A stretch of DNA of 51,645 nucleotides from Alphaproteobacteria bacterium (GTDB lineage: Bacteria > Pseudomonadota > Alphaproteobacteria > Rs-D84), in contig JAGCVZ010000012.1 in NCBI GenBank assembly GCA_017962125.1, positions 1 to 51,645 on the forward strand, read 5' to 3'. Made by a program: the position numbers and the translations under genes. The notes below the pieces were generated by a model. It was not told the DNA's origin, searched no databases, and worked only from the letters and a program-made list of their open reading frames with translations. Below, piece by piece: positions 34,889-43,046 of the stretch (the stretch's first letter is position 1; each line of letters opens with the position of its first letter).

Positions 34889-36931
34889 ATGTCAGATACA
34901 CACAAAGAAGTTAAAATTGAGGTTGCACCAACATTCGTATGTAATGTTATGAGTGTAAAAAAACGTTCGGGTGAGACGGTTGCATTCGAAGCTAAGAAAA
35001 TTTATAACGCCATTAAAAAAGCCGCAATGGCTACTAATGAGATTTCTGATGAACAGGTCGCCCAAGTTACGAACGATGTTTTGGGTGATTTGGATAATAA
35101 TTTTATGGCACGTACCCCATCTGTTGAAGAAATCCAAGATACTGTGATTCGTAAGTTGATGGATGCCAAGGCTTACAAGACGGCAGAGGCATATATTATA
35201 TACCGTCAAAAACATTCTGAAATTCGTAACGCAAATATTGATGCTATTAAAATCATTGAAAGTTATGTTGATGGGTCTAATTGGAAAATTAAAGAAAACG
35301 CGAATATCGGTTATTCGATAGGTGGTCTTATTTTGCGTACCAGTGAACGCGTTGTTGAAGAATATTGGTTGAATACATATCCTGCGGAGATCGCTGATGC
35401 GCATCGCAGTGCGGCTATTCATATTCATGATCTTGGATGGTTGACGGGATATTGCGCTGGTTGGTCTCTTCGTGAATTGTTGTACGAAGGATTCAATGGC
35501 GTGCCTGGATATTTACAGTGTGAACCTGCTAAACATATGGCAACCGCGATATCACATATGGTGAACTTCCTTGGTACACTACAAAACGAGTTTGCTGGGG
35601 CCCAGGCATTTTCTTCCGTTGACACATATCTTGCACCGTATGTTCGGGTGGATAATATGTCATATGCCGATGTTAAGAATTCAATGCAGACTTTGGTATT
35701 TAACTGTGCTGTGCCATGTCGTTGGGGAACGCAAACACCGTTTATTAACTTTACATTTGATTGGACTTGCCCCGAAGATTTAAAGCCACAACGTCCGTTT
35801 ATTGGCAAAAAGCAGGTTGACTTTACATACGGTGACTTGCAAAAAGAAATGGACATGATAAACAGGGCGTTTATAGAAGTTATGACCGAAGGTGATGCTC
35901 AGGGGCGGCCGTTTACTTTCCCGATTCCGACGTATAATATAACGAACGATTTTCCATGGGATCATCCGAACGTCAAACCGTTGTTTGATTTGGCGGCAAA
36001 ATATGGAATCCCGAATTTCCAGAATTTCCTTAATTCTGATTTGAATCCAACGGACGTGCGTTCTATGTGTTGCCGTCTGCGTCTTGACGTTCGTGAACTG
36101 TTGAAACGCGGTGGTGGTTTGTTCGGTTCTGCGGAAAAGACGGGCTCAATTGGCGTTGTTACAATAAATCTTTCACGTCTTGGATATATGCACAAAGGCG
36201 ACCGCGAAGGATTGTTCCGTGATTTAGAAAAACTTATGAACATGGGGCGTGAGGTTTTAGAAATCAAACGTCGTGTCATAACCAAGCATATGGAAAATGG
36301 GCTGTATCCGTTTACTCGCCGTTATCTTGGAAATTGGAATCATCATTTTTCCACAATTGGTGTAAACGGTGCAAACGAAATGGTTTTGAATTTTACAAAT
36401 GGCAAGGACAACATCACAACACCATATGGCAAGAAACTCGTTCTGGACTTGATGGACTTTATGCGTGAAAAACTCGTAAAGTTTCAAGAAGAAACCGGCA
36501 ATCTGTATAACTTGGAGGCTACACCTGCCGAAGGTTGCTCGTACAGATTTGCAAAGACCGATGTTAAAAATTTCCCGGATATCATTACCGCCGGCACACG
36601 TGATGCGCCGTATTATACGAATTCGACCCAGGTTCCTGTGAACTTTACCGACGATCCGTTTGTTGTATTGGAACACCAGGAAGAATTGCAGCGCAAATAT
36701 ACCGGTGGCACAATGCTACACCTTTATATGGGTGAACCGGTATCCAGTGGCGAAGCAGCGCAAAAAATTGTGCGCACGATATTCGAAAACTACAAGATTC
36801 CGTACATGACACTTACTCCGACATTTTCAATATGTCCAAAGCACGGGTATTTGCCTGGACGGCATGAATTTTGCCCAAAGTGTGACGCTGAACTTGGCAT
36901 AACACCTGATGACGTGTCAAACAAGGCATAA
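34889..36931 (+). CDS. nrdD: Anaerobic (class III) ribonucleotide reductase, large part lacking the glycyl-radical loop
   Basis: NrdD reduces ribonucleoside triphosphates to deoxy forms under anoxia. The 680-residue product has an ATP-cone regulatory domain (MSVKKRSGETVAFEAKKIYN, ~20-39), the barrel with RSMCCRLRLDVRELLKRGGG (~residue 392) and the TGSIGVVTINLSRLGYMHKG block, and a zinc site CPKHGYLPGRHEFCPKCDAE (~645-665). It stops 14 residues after the zinc site, so the C-terminal RxxG(Y/F) loop bearing the radical Gly is missing. That loop is encoded by the next gene. CGGAG precedes the start at 34889; NrdR-like boxes lie upstream. Confidence 0.95.
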   Translation: MSDTHKEVKIEVAPTFVCNVMSVKKRSGETVAFEAKKIYNAIKKAAMATNEISDEQVAQVTNDVLGDLDNNFMARTPSVEEIQDTVIRKLMDAKAYKTAEAYIIYRQKHSEIRNANIDAIKIIESYVDGSNWKIKENANIGYSIGGLILRTSERVVEEYWLNTYPAEIADAHRSAAIHIHDLGWLTGYCAGWSLRELLYEGFNGVPGYLQCEPAKHMATAISHMVNFLGTLQNEFAGAQAFSSVDTYLAPYVRVDNMSYADVKNSMQTLVFNCAVPCRWGTQTPFINFTFDWTCPEDLKPQRPFIGKKQVDFTYGDLQKEMDMINRAFIEVMTEGDAQGRPFTFPIPTYNITNDFPWDHPNVKPLFDLAAKYGIPNFQNFLNSDLNPTDVRSMCCRLRLDVRELLKRGGGLFGSAEKTGSIGVVTINLSRLGYMHKGDREGLFRDLEKLMNMGREVLEIKRRVITKHMENGLYPFTRRYLGNWNHHFSTIGVNGANEMVLNFTNGKDNITTPYGKKLVLDLMDFMREKLVKFQEETGNLYNLEATPAEGCSYRFAKTDVKNFPDIITAGTRDAPYYTNSTQVPVNFTDDPFVVLEHQEELQRKYTGGTMLHLYMGEPVSSGEAAQKIVRTIFENYKIPYMTLTPTFSICPKHGYLPGRHEFCPKCDAELGITPDDVSNKA

Positions 36932-36972
36932 AGAACAAGAACTAACAAAAGCAATAAAGAAAGGAGAGAAAC

Positions 36973-37158
36973 ATGATTGCTAACCAACAACAAAGAACAC
37001 CTTGCGAAGTATTTTCACGCAGTATGGGATTTATTCGCCCGACCAGAAATTTTAATATCGGGAAATATTCTGAATTCTGCGAACGCAAGACGTTCACCGA
37101 ATGCAACTGTTTGACGACTGGCGCGCGGCATAGCGAATTGATGAAGAAAGCCGCGTAA
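36973..37158 (+). CDS. Free-standing glycyl-radical module of class III RNR
   Basis: A 61-residue protein that matches the missing C-terminus of NrdD. It reads TPCEVFSRSMGFIRPTRNFN (residues 9-28), then GKYSEFCERKTF (30-41), which corresponds to the NrdD pattern PCEVYSRVxGYxRPxxxWNxGKxxEFxxRxTF. Gly19 in RSMGF would carry the radical made by NrdG. It has its own strong ribosome site (AAAGGAG, 6 bases before the ATG). It lies 41 bp after the nrdD stop in a different frame and 2 bp before nrdG. I infer that it inserts into NrdD in trans, much as GrcA/YfiD can replace the radical domain of pyruvate formate-lyase. Confidence 0.85.
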   Translation: MIANQQQRTPCEVFSRSMGFIRPTRNFNIGKYSEFCERKTFTECNCLTTGARHSELMKKAA

Positions 37159-37160
37159 AG

Positions 37161-37862
37161 ATGAATACAATTCAGATTGGCGGGTTAGTATCGTTCACAA
37201 CGATTGACTTTCCGGGTAAATTGGCGGCGGTTTTATTCTTGGTCGGTTGCCCATTGCGTTGTGCGTATTGTTCTAACCCGCATCTGATTGGTGTCGCCCC
37301 CGGCGAATACGATGCGGATAAAGTTTTGGATTGGTTGCGGTCCCGTGTCGGAAAGCTGGAGGGCGTTGTTTTTTCTGGTGGTGAAGCATTAATGCAGGGC
37401 GATGCGACAATCGACTATATGCGACGCGTGCGCGATTTAGGCTTTGCAATCGGACTGCATACGAACGGGTTTTATCCCGAAAAATTGGCGGCGGCGGCGG
37501 ATTTAGTTGATTGGATTGGTATTGATTACAAGGCAACCAAAACAAATTACGAAAAATTGACCGGAATAAATATCGCATACGACCGGTTGCTGCAAAGTTT
37601 GGACGTGTGGGCGAAAACCGGCAAACCGGCGGAGGTTCGTGTCACCTGTGACCCACGATATGTGTCGCCGGACGATTTGATAAAAATTGCGCAGGACGTA
37701 TCGTCACGCGGATTTAAGAATTTTGCGGTGCAAAAATATATCCCGCACTTTGAAGACGACGAACATAAAACCACGCCTGCAATGCGCAACGCATTTTTTA
37801 ACAATGATGCTTTACGCGCCGCAATAAATTCACTCTTTGACACAGTTATTTGGCGGGAATAG
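37161..37862 (+). CDS. nrdG: Anaerobic RNR-activating radical SAM protein
   Basis: A 233-residue radical SAM enzyme that generates the glycyl radical of NrdD using SAM. The cluster motif CPLRCAYC (CxxxCxxC) is at ~residues 30-37, preceded by the typical GGLVSFTTIDFPGKLAAVLF. VFSGGEALMQ (~70-79) is the SAM-binding GGE motif. It lies 2 bp after the small glycyl-radical gene and completes the operon. Its partner for activation would be the separate 61-residue protein rather than the NrdD C-terminus. Confidence 0.95.
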   Translation: MNTIQIGGLVSFTTIDFPGKLAAVLFLVGCPLRCAYCSNPHLIGVAPGEYDADKVLDWLRSRVGKLEGVVFSGGEALMQGDATIDYMRRVRDLGFAIGLHTNGFYPEKLAAAADLVDWIGIDYKATKTNYEKLTGINIAYDRLLQSLDVWAKTGKPAEVRVTCDPRYVSPDDLIKIAQDVSSRGFKNFAVQKYIPHFEDDEHKTTPAMRNAFFNNDALRAAINSLFDTVIWRE

Positions 37863-37880
37863 GGCAAATTAGTATTAATC

Positions 37881-37999
37881 ATTAGCGCAAGTGGCTAATA
37901 ACAGTCTGTTTTCCCTGGATTCCCGAGATATGACAATAAGAACGGGCGCAATGCGCCCGAATTAACTGCTTGTGCTAACGACTAACACTTAGTGTGGCA
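37881..37999. repeat. 119-bp direct repeat, copy 1
   Basis: Identical to 39433-39551 except for one base (G versus A in AATARAACGGG). It contains the GGGCGC/GCGCCC hairpin and ends inside the 3' end of the gene at 37982-38797, providing its last five codons and stop. In this copy the minus-strand T-run after the hairpin is broken by the base change. Confidence 0.95.
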
Positions 38000-38797
38000 A
38001 CTGTAAAGTGTCATATGGGGTAATGACGCGATAAGAGTCGAACCGAAAAGTTTCATTTGTTCCGGATTTTCTTGCAAACATTTTGATAAAGCTGGATTTT
38101 CGTATAAAATTTCCGCGGTAATTGCAACCGCGAATGTTTCTTTCGCATCTTTCCCAGGAATTGCCTCTATTGTGCCTCTACAGCACAATTCTTTACAGCG
38201 TTTGCGTATATCATCGGTCGAAAAAAGGTTCTGTGATTCATCTTCACGCAAAAACGGAATTAAATAATTTTTATCACATTTATCCAAGGCGTTATATCCT
38301 TCCTTTTGTTTTGCCAACAGCACATAATTCCAATCAAAATTATATACATTATGCAGGACGAAACAATCCGTATTCTTTGCCCAACATTTACCTTCGTGAA
38401 AGTTTTTATCTGTATCCAAACATGTACACGTTTTTCCGTCCCATTTTGCTATGTCTTTGTGTGCTTCGCAATCCGCCTGGCGTTCGGCAAGCGTTTTTGA
38501 ATCTTTTGTTTTTTCTTGTTGCCGCGCCAGTTCATTTTTTGCAAACGTAATTTGCCCATCCATTTCTTTGTTCTTATTCTTTAACGCGATATTCCCCGCA
38601 ACACCAACCGCCGTAAGCCCCAGTGTTGAAATCCCCGCAACTTTGAACCCCGTAACCTTTTTCGTGCACTGTTCCAACACTACAAGTTTTTGATTTTTTT
38701 CATCGACCAATTGCTGAATCAGTACTTCATCGCTAACCGCATTTGCTTTACCAATCATACCAACCAGCGCAATTATAATATAAGAAATTTTCCGCAT
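37982..38797 (-). CDS. Exported protein of the glycine-rich membrane-segment family
   Basis: A 271-residue protein with signal peptide RKISYIIIALVGMIGKANA. Residues ~28-95 match the protein at 2851-4089: KLVVLEQC, then GISTLGLTAVGVAGNIALKN as the membrane segment, then a charged coiled coil. A Cys-rich region (CEAHKDIAKWDGKTCTCLD) and a helical C-terminal domain follow. The C-terminus CHTKC is read from the 119-bp repeat. The start at 38797 has AAGGA upstream and lies 10 bp after the previous gene, so it is second in an operon with 38808-39167. No function is assigned. Confidence 0.72.
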   Translation of the reverse strand: MRKISYIIIALVGMIGKANAVSDEVLIQQLVDEKNQKLVVLEQCTKKVTGFKVAGISTLGLTAVGVAGNIALKNKNKEMDGQITFAKNELARQQEKTKDSKTLAERQADCEAHKDIAKWDGKTCTCLDTDKNFHEGKCWAKNTDCFVLHNVYNFDWNYVLLAKQKEGYNALDKCDKNYLIPFLREDESQNLFSTDDIRKRCKELCCRGTIEAIPGKDAKETFAVAITAEILYENPALSKCLQENPEQMKLFGSTLIASLPHMTLYSCHTKC

Positions 38798-38807
38798 TTG
38801 TGTATCC

Positions 38808-39167
38808 TTAGTTTGCCGTATCTGCCGCCTTGGTTGCGGCATTTACCTGCGTTTTTAATTCATTGTATTCCGCCTTTTTATCAGATAAAGTGTTCGCCTG
38901 TTTTATCGCGGCAACCCCGGTTCCAATGATTCCAATACCGCCGATTACTGTGGCGGCAATCCATGACTTGCGTTGCTTTTCGCAGAGTGCGATATCATTG
39001 TCAATCGTCGCAATATCGCTGCGCAGTGTCGCGATAATTTCACTGTTGCTCATGCCTTCAGCATTTGTTACATAATTGTTAACCGTTTTGGAACCGATAT
39101 GTTTTACTGTTGCTATTGATGTACTACAAACAGTTACCGCCAATAAACCAAATAAAAATTTTTTCAT
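38808..39167 (-). CDS. Small exported protein, same family
   Basis: A 119-residue protein with signal peptide KKFLFGLLAVTVCSTSIA. A heptad helix (IIATLRSDIATIDNDIALCE, ~44-63) leads to a glycine-rich membrane segment (AATVIGGIGIIGTGVAAI, ~70-87) and a short coiled coil. The arrangement copies the N-terminal part of 2851-4089 and 37982-38797 without their C-terminal domains. The start at 39167 has AAAGGG upstream. An in-frame extension to 39311 would run through a conserved structured leader and is rejected. Confidence 0.68.
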   Translation of the reverse strand: MKKFLFGLLAVTVCSTSIATVKHIGSKTVNNYVTNAEGMSNSEIIATLRSDIATIDNDIALCEKQRKSWIAATVIGGIGIIGTGVAAIKQANTLSDKKAEYNELKTQVNAATKAADTAN

Positions 39168-39189
39168 TATTTTCCCTTTGCTATGAAAC

Positions 39190-39415
39190 ATCTCTTGGAG
39201 AACCAAGCAATCAGAGGGTTCATAAATCAAATCCATGATTATTCTTTTGGCTTTTACATACACACCACGACATTCCGACCAACAATCGGGAAAATCGGAA
39301 TGATGGCACAAAATATCGGAATTTTTGCGAATACTGCACAGATTGCGACATAATGCGCCGACGGACTTTGGCTTACGACAACCCCGAACCAGGTTCGCAC
39401 CCGGCTCAGAAAAAT
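39190..39415 (-). ncRNA. Conserved structured 5' leader, copy B
   Basis: Partner of leader A (5133-5360). In sense order it has CGAACCTGGTTCGGGG, CGGCGCATTATGTCGCAATC, TTCCGATATTTTGTGCC, TTCCGA...TCGGAA, GCCAAAAG and CTTGGTTCTCCAAG. Stems are kept while their bases differ from copy A. It ends ~20 nt before the start codon of the gene at 38808-39167. Nothing else is seen in this ~370-bp gap apart from repeat copy 2. Confidence 0.6.
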
Positions 39416-39432
39416 TTTATCAGAAAATAGCA

Positions 39433-39551
39433 ATTAGCGCAAGTGGCTAATAACAGTCTGTTTTCCCTGGATTCCCGAGATATGACAATAAAAACGGGCG
39501 CAATGCGCCCGAATTAACTGCTTGTGCTAACGACTAACACTTAGTGTGGCA
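39433..39551. repeat. 119-bp direct repeat, copy 2
   Basis: 118 of 119 bases match 37881-37999. It overlaps the last codons of rpmG (Met-Pro-His-stop is read from it in another frame than in copy 1) and contains the rpmG terminator. The two copies bracket the exported-protein pair and leader B, a 1.55-kb segment. Confidence 0.95.
39487..39511 (-). terminator. Intrinsic terminator of rpmG
   Basis: CGGGCG and CGCCCG form a stem around a 5-nt loop, followed on the minus strand by TTTTTATT. It is part of repeat copy 2. Confidence 0.75.
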
Positions 39552-39714
39552 TTTTTGCCTCTGTCATCTTGACATGCTTACGCGCCTTTGGGTCGTATTT
39601 GCGACGACTAATTTTGCCAGTGGCTGTTTTATTGTTTTTTGTTACTGTATAAAAATAACCGGTTTCCTTGTTTTCCAGTTTAATAATTTCTTTGCTACCT
39701 TTTTTAGATGCCAT
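39541..39714 (-). CDS. rpmG: 50S ribosomal protein L33
   Basis: A 57-residue L33. ENKETGYFYTVTKNNKT and KKYDP-type RRKYDPKARKHVKMTEAK match the family, including the TGYFY and KYDPxxRKHV segments. It lacks the zinc-binding Cys residues, so it is the Cys-free paralogue type. The start at 39714 (MASKKGSKE) is preferred over an in-frame extension of 10 residues. The stop codon falls inside the 119-bp repeat. Confidence 0.93.
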   Translation of the reverse strand: MASKKGSKEIIKLENKETGYFYTVTKNNKTATGKISRRKYDPKARKHVKMTEAKMPH

Positions 39715-39803
39715 TTTATTTGCCTTTTGTTTACGTTGCGTCAAATCATAGGTTATTTTTTACTGGAAATCAAGTATTTTTTATCATAATATATTTCCTG
39801 CAT

Positions 39804-39888
<85 letters not shown>

Positions 39889-39896
39889 AAAGATAC

Positions 39897-39923
39897 ACCG
39901 TACTTTTAAAGTGCGGTTTTTTA
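39897..39923. terminator. Terminator after tRNA-Leu
   Basis: ACCGTACTTT pairs with AAAGTGCGGT (one G-T pair), followed by TTTTTT on the plus strand. It overlaps the end of the convergent gene at 39921-41288. Confidence 0.8.
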
Positions 39924-41288
39924 TCGTTTTGGTTCCAGAGATTTACCGGTTTGTTTTGTTGTGTGCTCTTCTTGCATGAATAAAGTTGCAAATGTATATA
40001 TGTCGGTCATAAGGCTGCGACCATTTGCCTTTAATTCTTTGAAAAAAGTTTGTGTCTTGATATCATCTTTCCCATTTAATACAAGTTCTTCAATTGGGGG
40101 CAAGGAGGTAAATGTTTTATTCAATGAGTTTCTTATGGCGTTTTTTAATATGTTGCCTGCGATAATGTTCATCTCTTTGCCGTGAGCTGTTTGATTTAGT
40201 TGTGGTTCATAAAAGGCGCTATCATGTTCAAAACTGGATGGTTTGCCATTACTCGCAAGGGGTTCAAACGCATTACGAATTATAAACACATCACCGTTAC
40301 GTCCGGATAGAAAACATGGTCGCAACCAATTTGGATCTTTTTCATTTTCTTGGTTGTATTTTACATATTTGGTTACCCAATTTTGTGGTCGGGCAGCAAA
40401 AGAATCATGGGCTGTTGTAAAACTTATGATACGAAACTTTGATACACCAAGCGGGATAATGGGCGCGTGCGCAATAACCAAAACTTGTGATAAAACCTGT
40501 TTTATTTCGGATTGATTGTACCCTAAATCCAGCATTCGCGCTTGCATTTTTTCTTCCATTTTCTGTACAAGGTATGTTCCATGGCAATGCGCAACGATAT
40601 TAATTTTTCGGATGCGCGCCATCGCTTTGTCCAAAGGTAATCGCCGTCCACCATCAGAAATTCGGGGCAATATCGTTTGTTCAAATAGCGTGTTGATGTA
40701 TTCAAAGTCTAAATCTTTTACAGAAAAAGAATTGGTTGCAATGTGTTTAGTTAATGTTTGCAAATCTTTTAAATAAACCCCGCAATTCGTTAATACAGTG
40801 TGTAACATTTGCTCCATTTTTTTGCGCAGACCATAACCATCAAACACGATATACAATTTTTTAAGATTTTTCTCTGCGGTACCTGTATCAAACGGTTTGC
40901 CTGTTTTGTCAATCATTCTTGGTAATATCTTATCTTTAACTACTCTTTTTAAATTATTTTCTTTTACCCACAAAAACCCATTATCATTCTTTGACGATTC
41001 TACAAAATTATACCCGTATTTACTAAAATTTGTTCCCCAATCAAACCACATGTTGTGAATATTGGCATTATAATATGCTGAATAAACCGGAACTTTTGTG
41101 GGTAAATAAGGAAGAATATCTTTTTCTATGATTTTCGCATTTCCTGATGCTTCACGCTCAGATTTTGTTCCGTTCCCACCAAGGTAAAGTACACATGTCT
41201 CATCTGGTGGAATAGCTTTGATTCTTTTGATTCCGTATTTGTTGTCAGATGTTTTTTCAACACGTTGAATTATTCCACTGTGTGACAT
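39921..41288 (-). CDS. Unknown protein with a hydrolase-like elbow, 455 aa
   Basis: No signal peptide or membrane helix is seen. CVLYLGGNGTKSE (~residue 32) and INIVAHCHGTYLVQKM (~residue 232) suggest an alpha/beta-hydrolase-type fold. In the second motif the nucleophile elbow reads H-C-H-G, with Cys where lipases have Ser (GHSxG). A later HDS/AHGKE region might supply the His. This kind of sequence occurs in large host-associated effectors, but the link is only an impression. AAAGGAAAGTAGG precedes the start at 41288. An LptM-like lipoprotein gene ends 13 bp upstream and may be cotranscribed. Confidence 0.55.
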   Translation of the reverse strand: MSHSGIIQRVEKTSDNKYGIKRIKAIPPDETCVLYLGGNGTKSEREASGNAKIIEKDILPYLPTKVPVYSAYYNANIHNMWFDWGTNFSKYGYNFVESSKNDNGFLWVKENNLKRVVKDKILPRMIDKTGKPFDTGTAEKNLKKLYIVFDGYGLRKKMEQMLHTVLTNCGVYLKDLQTLTKHIATNSFSVKDLDFEYINTLFEQTILPRISDGGRRLPLDKAMARIRKINIVAHCHGTYLVQKMEEKMQARMLDLGYNQSEIKQVLSQVLVIAHAPIIPLGVSKFRIISFTTAHDSFAARPQNWVTKYVKYNQENEKDPNWLRPCFLSGRNGDVFIIRNAFEPLASNGKPSSFEHDSAFYEPQLNQTAHGKEMNIIAGNILKNAIRNSLNKTFTSLPPIEELVLNGKDDIKTQTFFKELKANGRSLMTDIYTFATLFMQEEHTTKQTGKSLEPKR

Positions 41289-41301
41289 TCCTACTTTCCT
41301 T

Positions 41302-41412
41302 TTAATACACTGGATAATTGCGCATTGGGCCATCAGGGCGTGATAAATCAGACTTTACACCACATGCACAAAGTGTGAACGCGCACAACAAAAGCAAAAT
41401 TATTTTCCTCAT
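41302..41412 (-). CDS. LptM-like small lipoprotein
   Basis: A 36-residue lipoprotein, below most length filters. RKIILLLLCAFTLCA is the signal, with lipobox LCAC at Cys17. The mature peptide CGVKSDLSRPDGPMRNYPVY follows the LptM/YifL pattern (CGxKxxLxxPxG...YP), a small lipoprotein that helps disulphide maturation of LptD. Identification rests on this short motif. The lptE gene in this window supports the presence of the LPS-export machinery. It lies 13 bp upstream of the 455-residue protein gene. Confidence 0.65.
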   Translation of the reverse strand: MRKIILLLLCAFTLCACGVKSDLSRPDGPMRNYPVY

Positions 41413-41476
41413 AAAAGCACCATTTAGTTACGTTCTATGATACATAAAAAAAGCTGATAAATCCACATAATTTTAA

Positions 41477-41504
41477 TTGACAAAATTCAAAAAAGCGTTA
41501 TGCT
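41477..41504 (+). promoter_or_regulatory. Putative sigma70 promoter for the 112-aa gene
   Basis: A perfect TTGACA (41477-41482) and TATGCT (41499-41504) are 16 bp apart, 31 bp before the start codon. Confidence 0.55.
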
Positions 41505-41535
41505 ACGTTCGTGATTTATATAAAAGGAGCTAAGA

Positions 41536-41874
41536 ATGGTGCGGGTATTATCCGAACGACAATTAGAAAAGCAACGGGCAGAGGAAGATTATTTGAAAAA
41601 ACTTGATGAGTTGCTGGGGTTAATTCCAGAGTCGTCGATTTTTAAAAAAGTTTCTTGTTCAAAAGTGGATGGCGTTATTGTTTCTCGTTCGACAAAATGG
41701 AGTATAGCTAACCAATATAAGTTAGATTCCTGTTTTCGTATCGTTTATTCTGTAGAGGCTTTTGATATTAATGAACCTTGGTTGCTTTTAAAGGCTACAG
41801 ATTATAGAAAAGTTGTAAAAGCTTGTAGTGAAAGACATAAAGTTCTGGCGGAACAGCACAAGAAGAAAAGATAA
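41536..41874 (+). CDS. Hypothetical protein, 112 aa, possibly the first array cargo
   Basis: Not recognised. The N-terminus is a charged helix (ERQLEKQRAEEDYLKKLDEL), the middle is beta-rich (VDGVIVSRSTKWSIANQY, then FRIVYSVEAFDI), and the C-terminus is basic. AAAGGAG precedes the ATG. It ends 13 bp before the first terminator of the composite repeat array, so it may be the outermost cargo gene or simply the chromosomal neighbour. Confidence 0.55.
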   Translation: MVRVLSERQLEKQRAEEDYLKKLDELLGLIPESSIFKKVSCSKVDGVIVSRSTKWSIANQYKLDSCFRIVYSVEAFDINEPWLLLKATDYRKVVKACSERHKVLAEQHKKKR

Positions 41875-41886
41875 TAAAAATTATTA

Positions 41887-42010
41887 AAAACACCGCTTCG
41901 TGCGGTGTTTTGAATTTTGGCAGGACGACTCGTGCAATTCACGAGCTGATTTTATTCGTGAAAGTTTATTGTTTGGGAAAGAAATTAAAGTGTTCCTTTC
42001 ATCGATTTAA
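41887..42010 (+). repeat. Array repeat unit 1 (terminator plus WQ block)
   Basis: The terminator AAAACACCGC/GCGGTGTTTT (41887-41911) is followed by the conserved WQ block (41918-42010). In the Trp-Gln frame it reads WQDDSCNSRADFI then RESLLFGKEIKVFL and stops at TAA. The 52-nt hairpin found in other units is absent. The end overlaps the 3' end of the convergent 225-residue gene. Confidence 0.8.
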
Positions 42011-42684
42011 AATTTATTGCTTTGTTTTTCTAACATCAATCCTAAGTTCCTACGTATTTGCATTGCTTGCCGATTTGCTGCTCGTGTGTCTTTAGGCTTA
42101 GCAATAATACCCCTTTCTATACCTTCGACCAGCCTATCTGAAGCCACAGTACCAGAAATTCTGTCTTCTGGTTTAATTTTTTTAGATTGTTGGTTTTGTA
42201 TACGCGCCTTGAGCTGTTCTAAATGTGGAACAAGATTCCTTTTTGCCCTAACTATTGCGGCTTCTTTTGGGAAAAAATCGGGGTTTTCTAAAAAGATTTG
42301 TTCTTTGCGTTTTTTAATTTCGTCAGTATCATAAAACAAACCCAAAATATTTTTTATAATGCCTATAACAGATTTTCGTGTTTCATCGCTACACTGTGAA
42401 TTCTGCAATACAGGACGAAGCACTTCGCATTGGCTAGTTGCTCTTTCATACATATCATCTTCTGCCAATATTTCGTATTTGCCACCATCAATTTCTTCAA
42501 ACATGGCTTCATTGTCTGGTACTTCTTCAATCAAGGTTTTGTCGGACTCCATATCGTTATTGTATCTTAACAATGCTTCTTCATATTGCGTTGGATGATT
42601 TTCTGAATTTTCAGGAAATCCATACCTTTTTCCAAGTTCTGTTAACTCTCCAGTCATGTGGTCATAAAACATAGTCCCTGCCAT
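42007..42684 (-). CDS. Hypothetical protein, 225 aa (array cargo)
   Basis: No family recognised. It is soluble, charged and mostly helical (IKKRKEQIFLENPDFF, then RAKRNLVPHLEQLKARIQN). The start at 42684 (MAGTMFYDHMTG) is backed by AAGGAGAT 5-6 bases upstream; a 12-residue in-frame extension is rejected. It lies between array units 1 and 2 on the opposite strand from most other cargo, with its 3' end touching unit 1. The style resembles effector or phage-associated proteins but this is only an impression. Confidence 0.55.
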   Translation of the reverse strand: MAGTMFYDHMTGELTELGKRYGFPENSENHPTQYEEALLRYNNDMESDKTLIEEVPDNEAMFEEIDGGKYEILAEDDMYERATSQCEVLRPVLQNSQCSDETRKSVIGIIKNILGLFYDTDEIKKRKEQIFLENPDFFPKEAAIVRAKRNLVPHLEQLKARIQNQQSKKIKPEDRISGTVASDRLVEGIERGIIAKPKDTRAANRQAMQIRRNLGLMLEKQSNKF

Positions 42685-42763
42685 AAATATCTCCTTTGTA
42701 CATGGTTTATATTTTACCATAAAATTACAAAAGAATCAAACTAAAACAAACCTTATAAACAGT

Positions 42764-42979
42764 AGTTCATAAATGTGTGAAACGGTGGCTATTTTTGACA
42801 CCTAACTTACGAATTTGTGCATGTATTAGAAATCTAATAAAAAAACCGCAAAAATGCGGTTTTATCTATTTTGGCAGCCCCAAATTGACAACATTCGAAC
42901 CGAAATATCGCTGTATGAGGCAGAAATCATGGAAACTTTGGATTTGTTAGAAGAGTTTTTGAATGATTTGAAACACTAA
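42764..42979 (+). repeat. Array repeat unit 2 (hairpin, terminator, divergent WQ ORF)
   Basis: The 52-nt hairpin (42764-42815: AGTTCATAA...TTACGAATT with inner GGTG/CACC) is followed by the terminator ACCGCA-AAAA-TGCGGT (42844-42861). Then comes a frame that starts ATG in the terminator loop (42854), reads MRFYLFWQ as in units 4 and 5, and continues with an unrelated 33-residue tail to a TAA at 42977. It occupies most of the 362-bp gap between genes. Confidence 0.75.
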
Positions 42980-43046
42980 ACCGACAGAATTATTTACTTG
43001 TGAAAAATTGTTGTAATTGCTATTATCCGATTGAAAGGAGTTAAAA

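Noticed and set aside
36900..36990. Frameshift or programmed recoding joining nrdD and the 61-codon gene
   Set aside because: A TAA, 41 bp of non-overlap, a second in-frame TGA and a strong separate ribosome site lie between them. Read-through would need two stops and a frame change.
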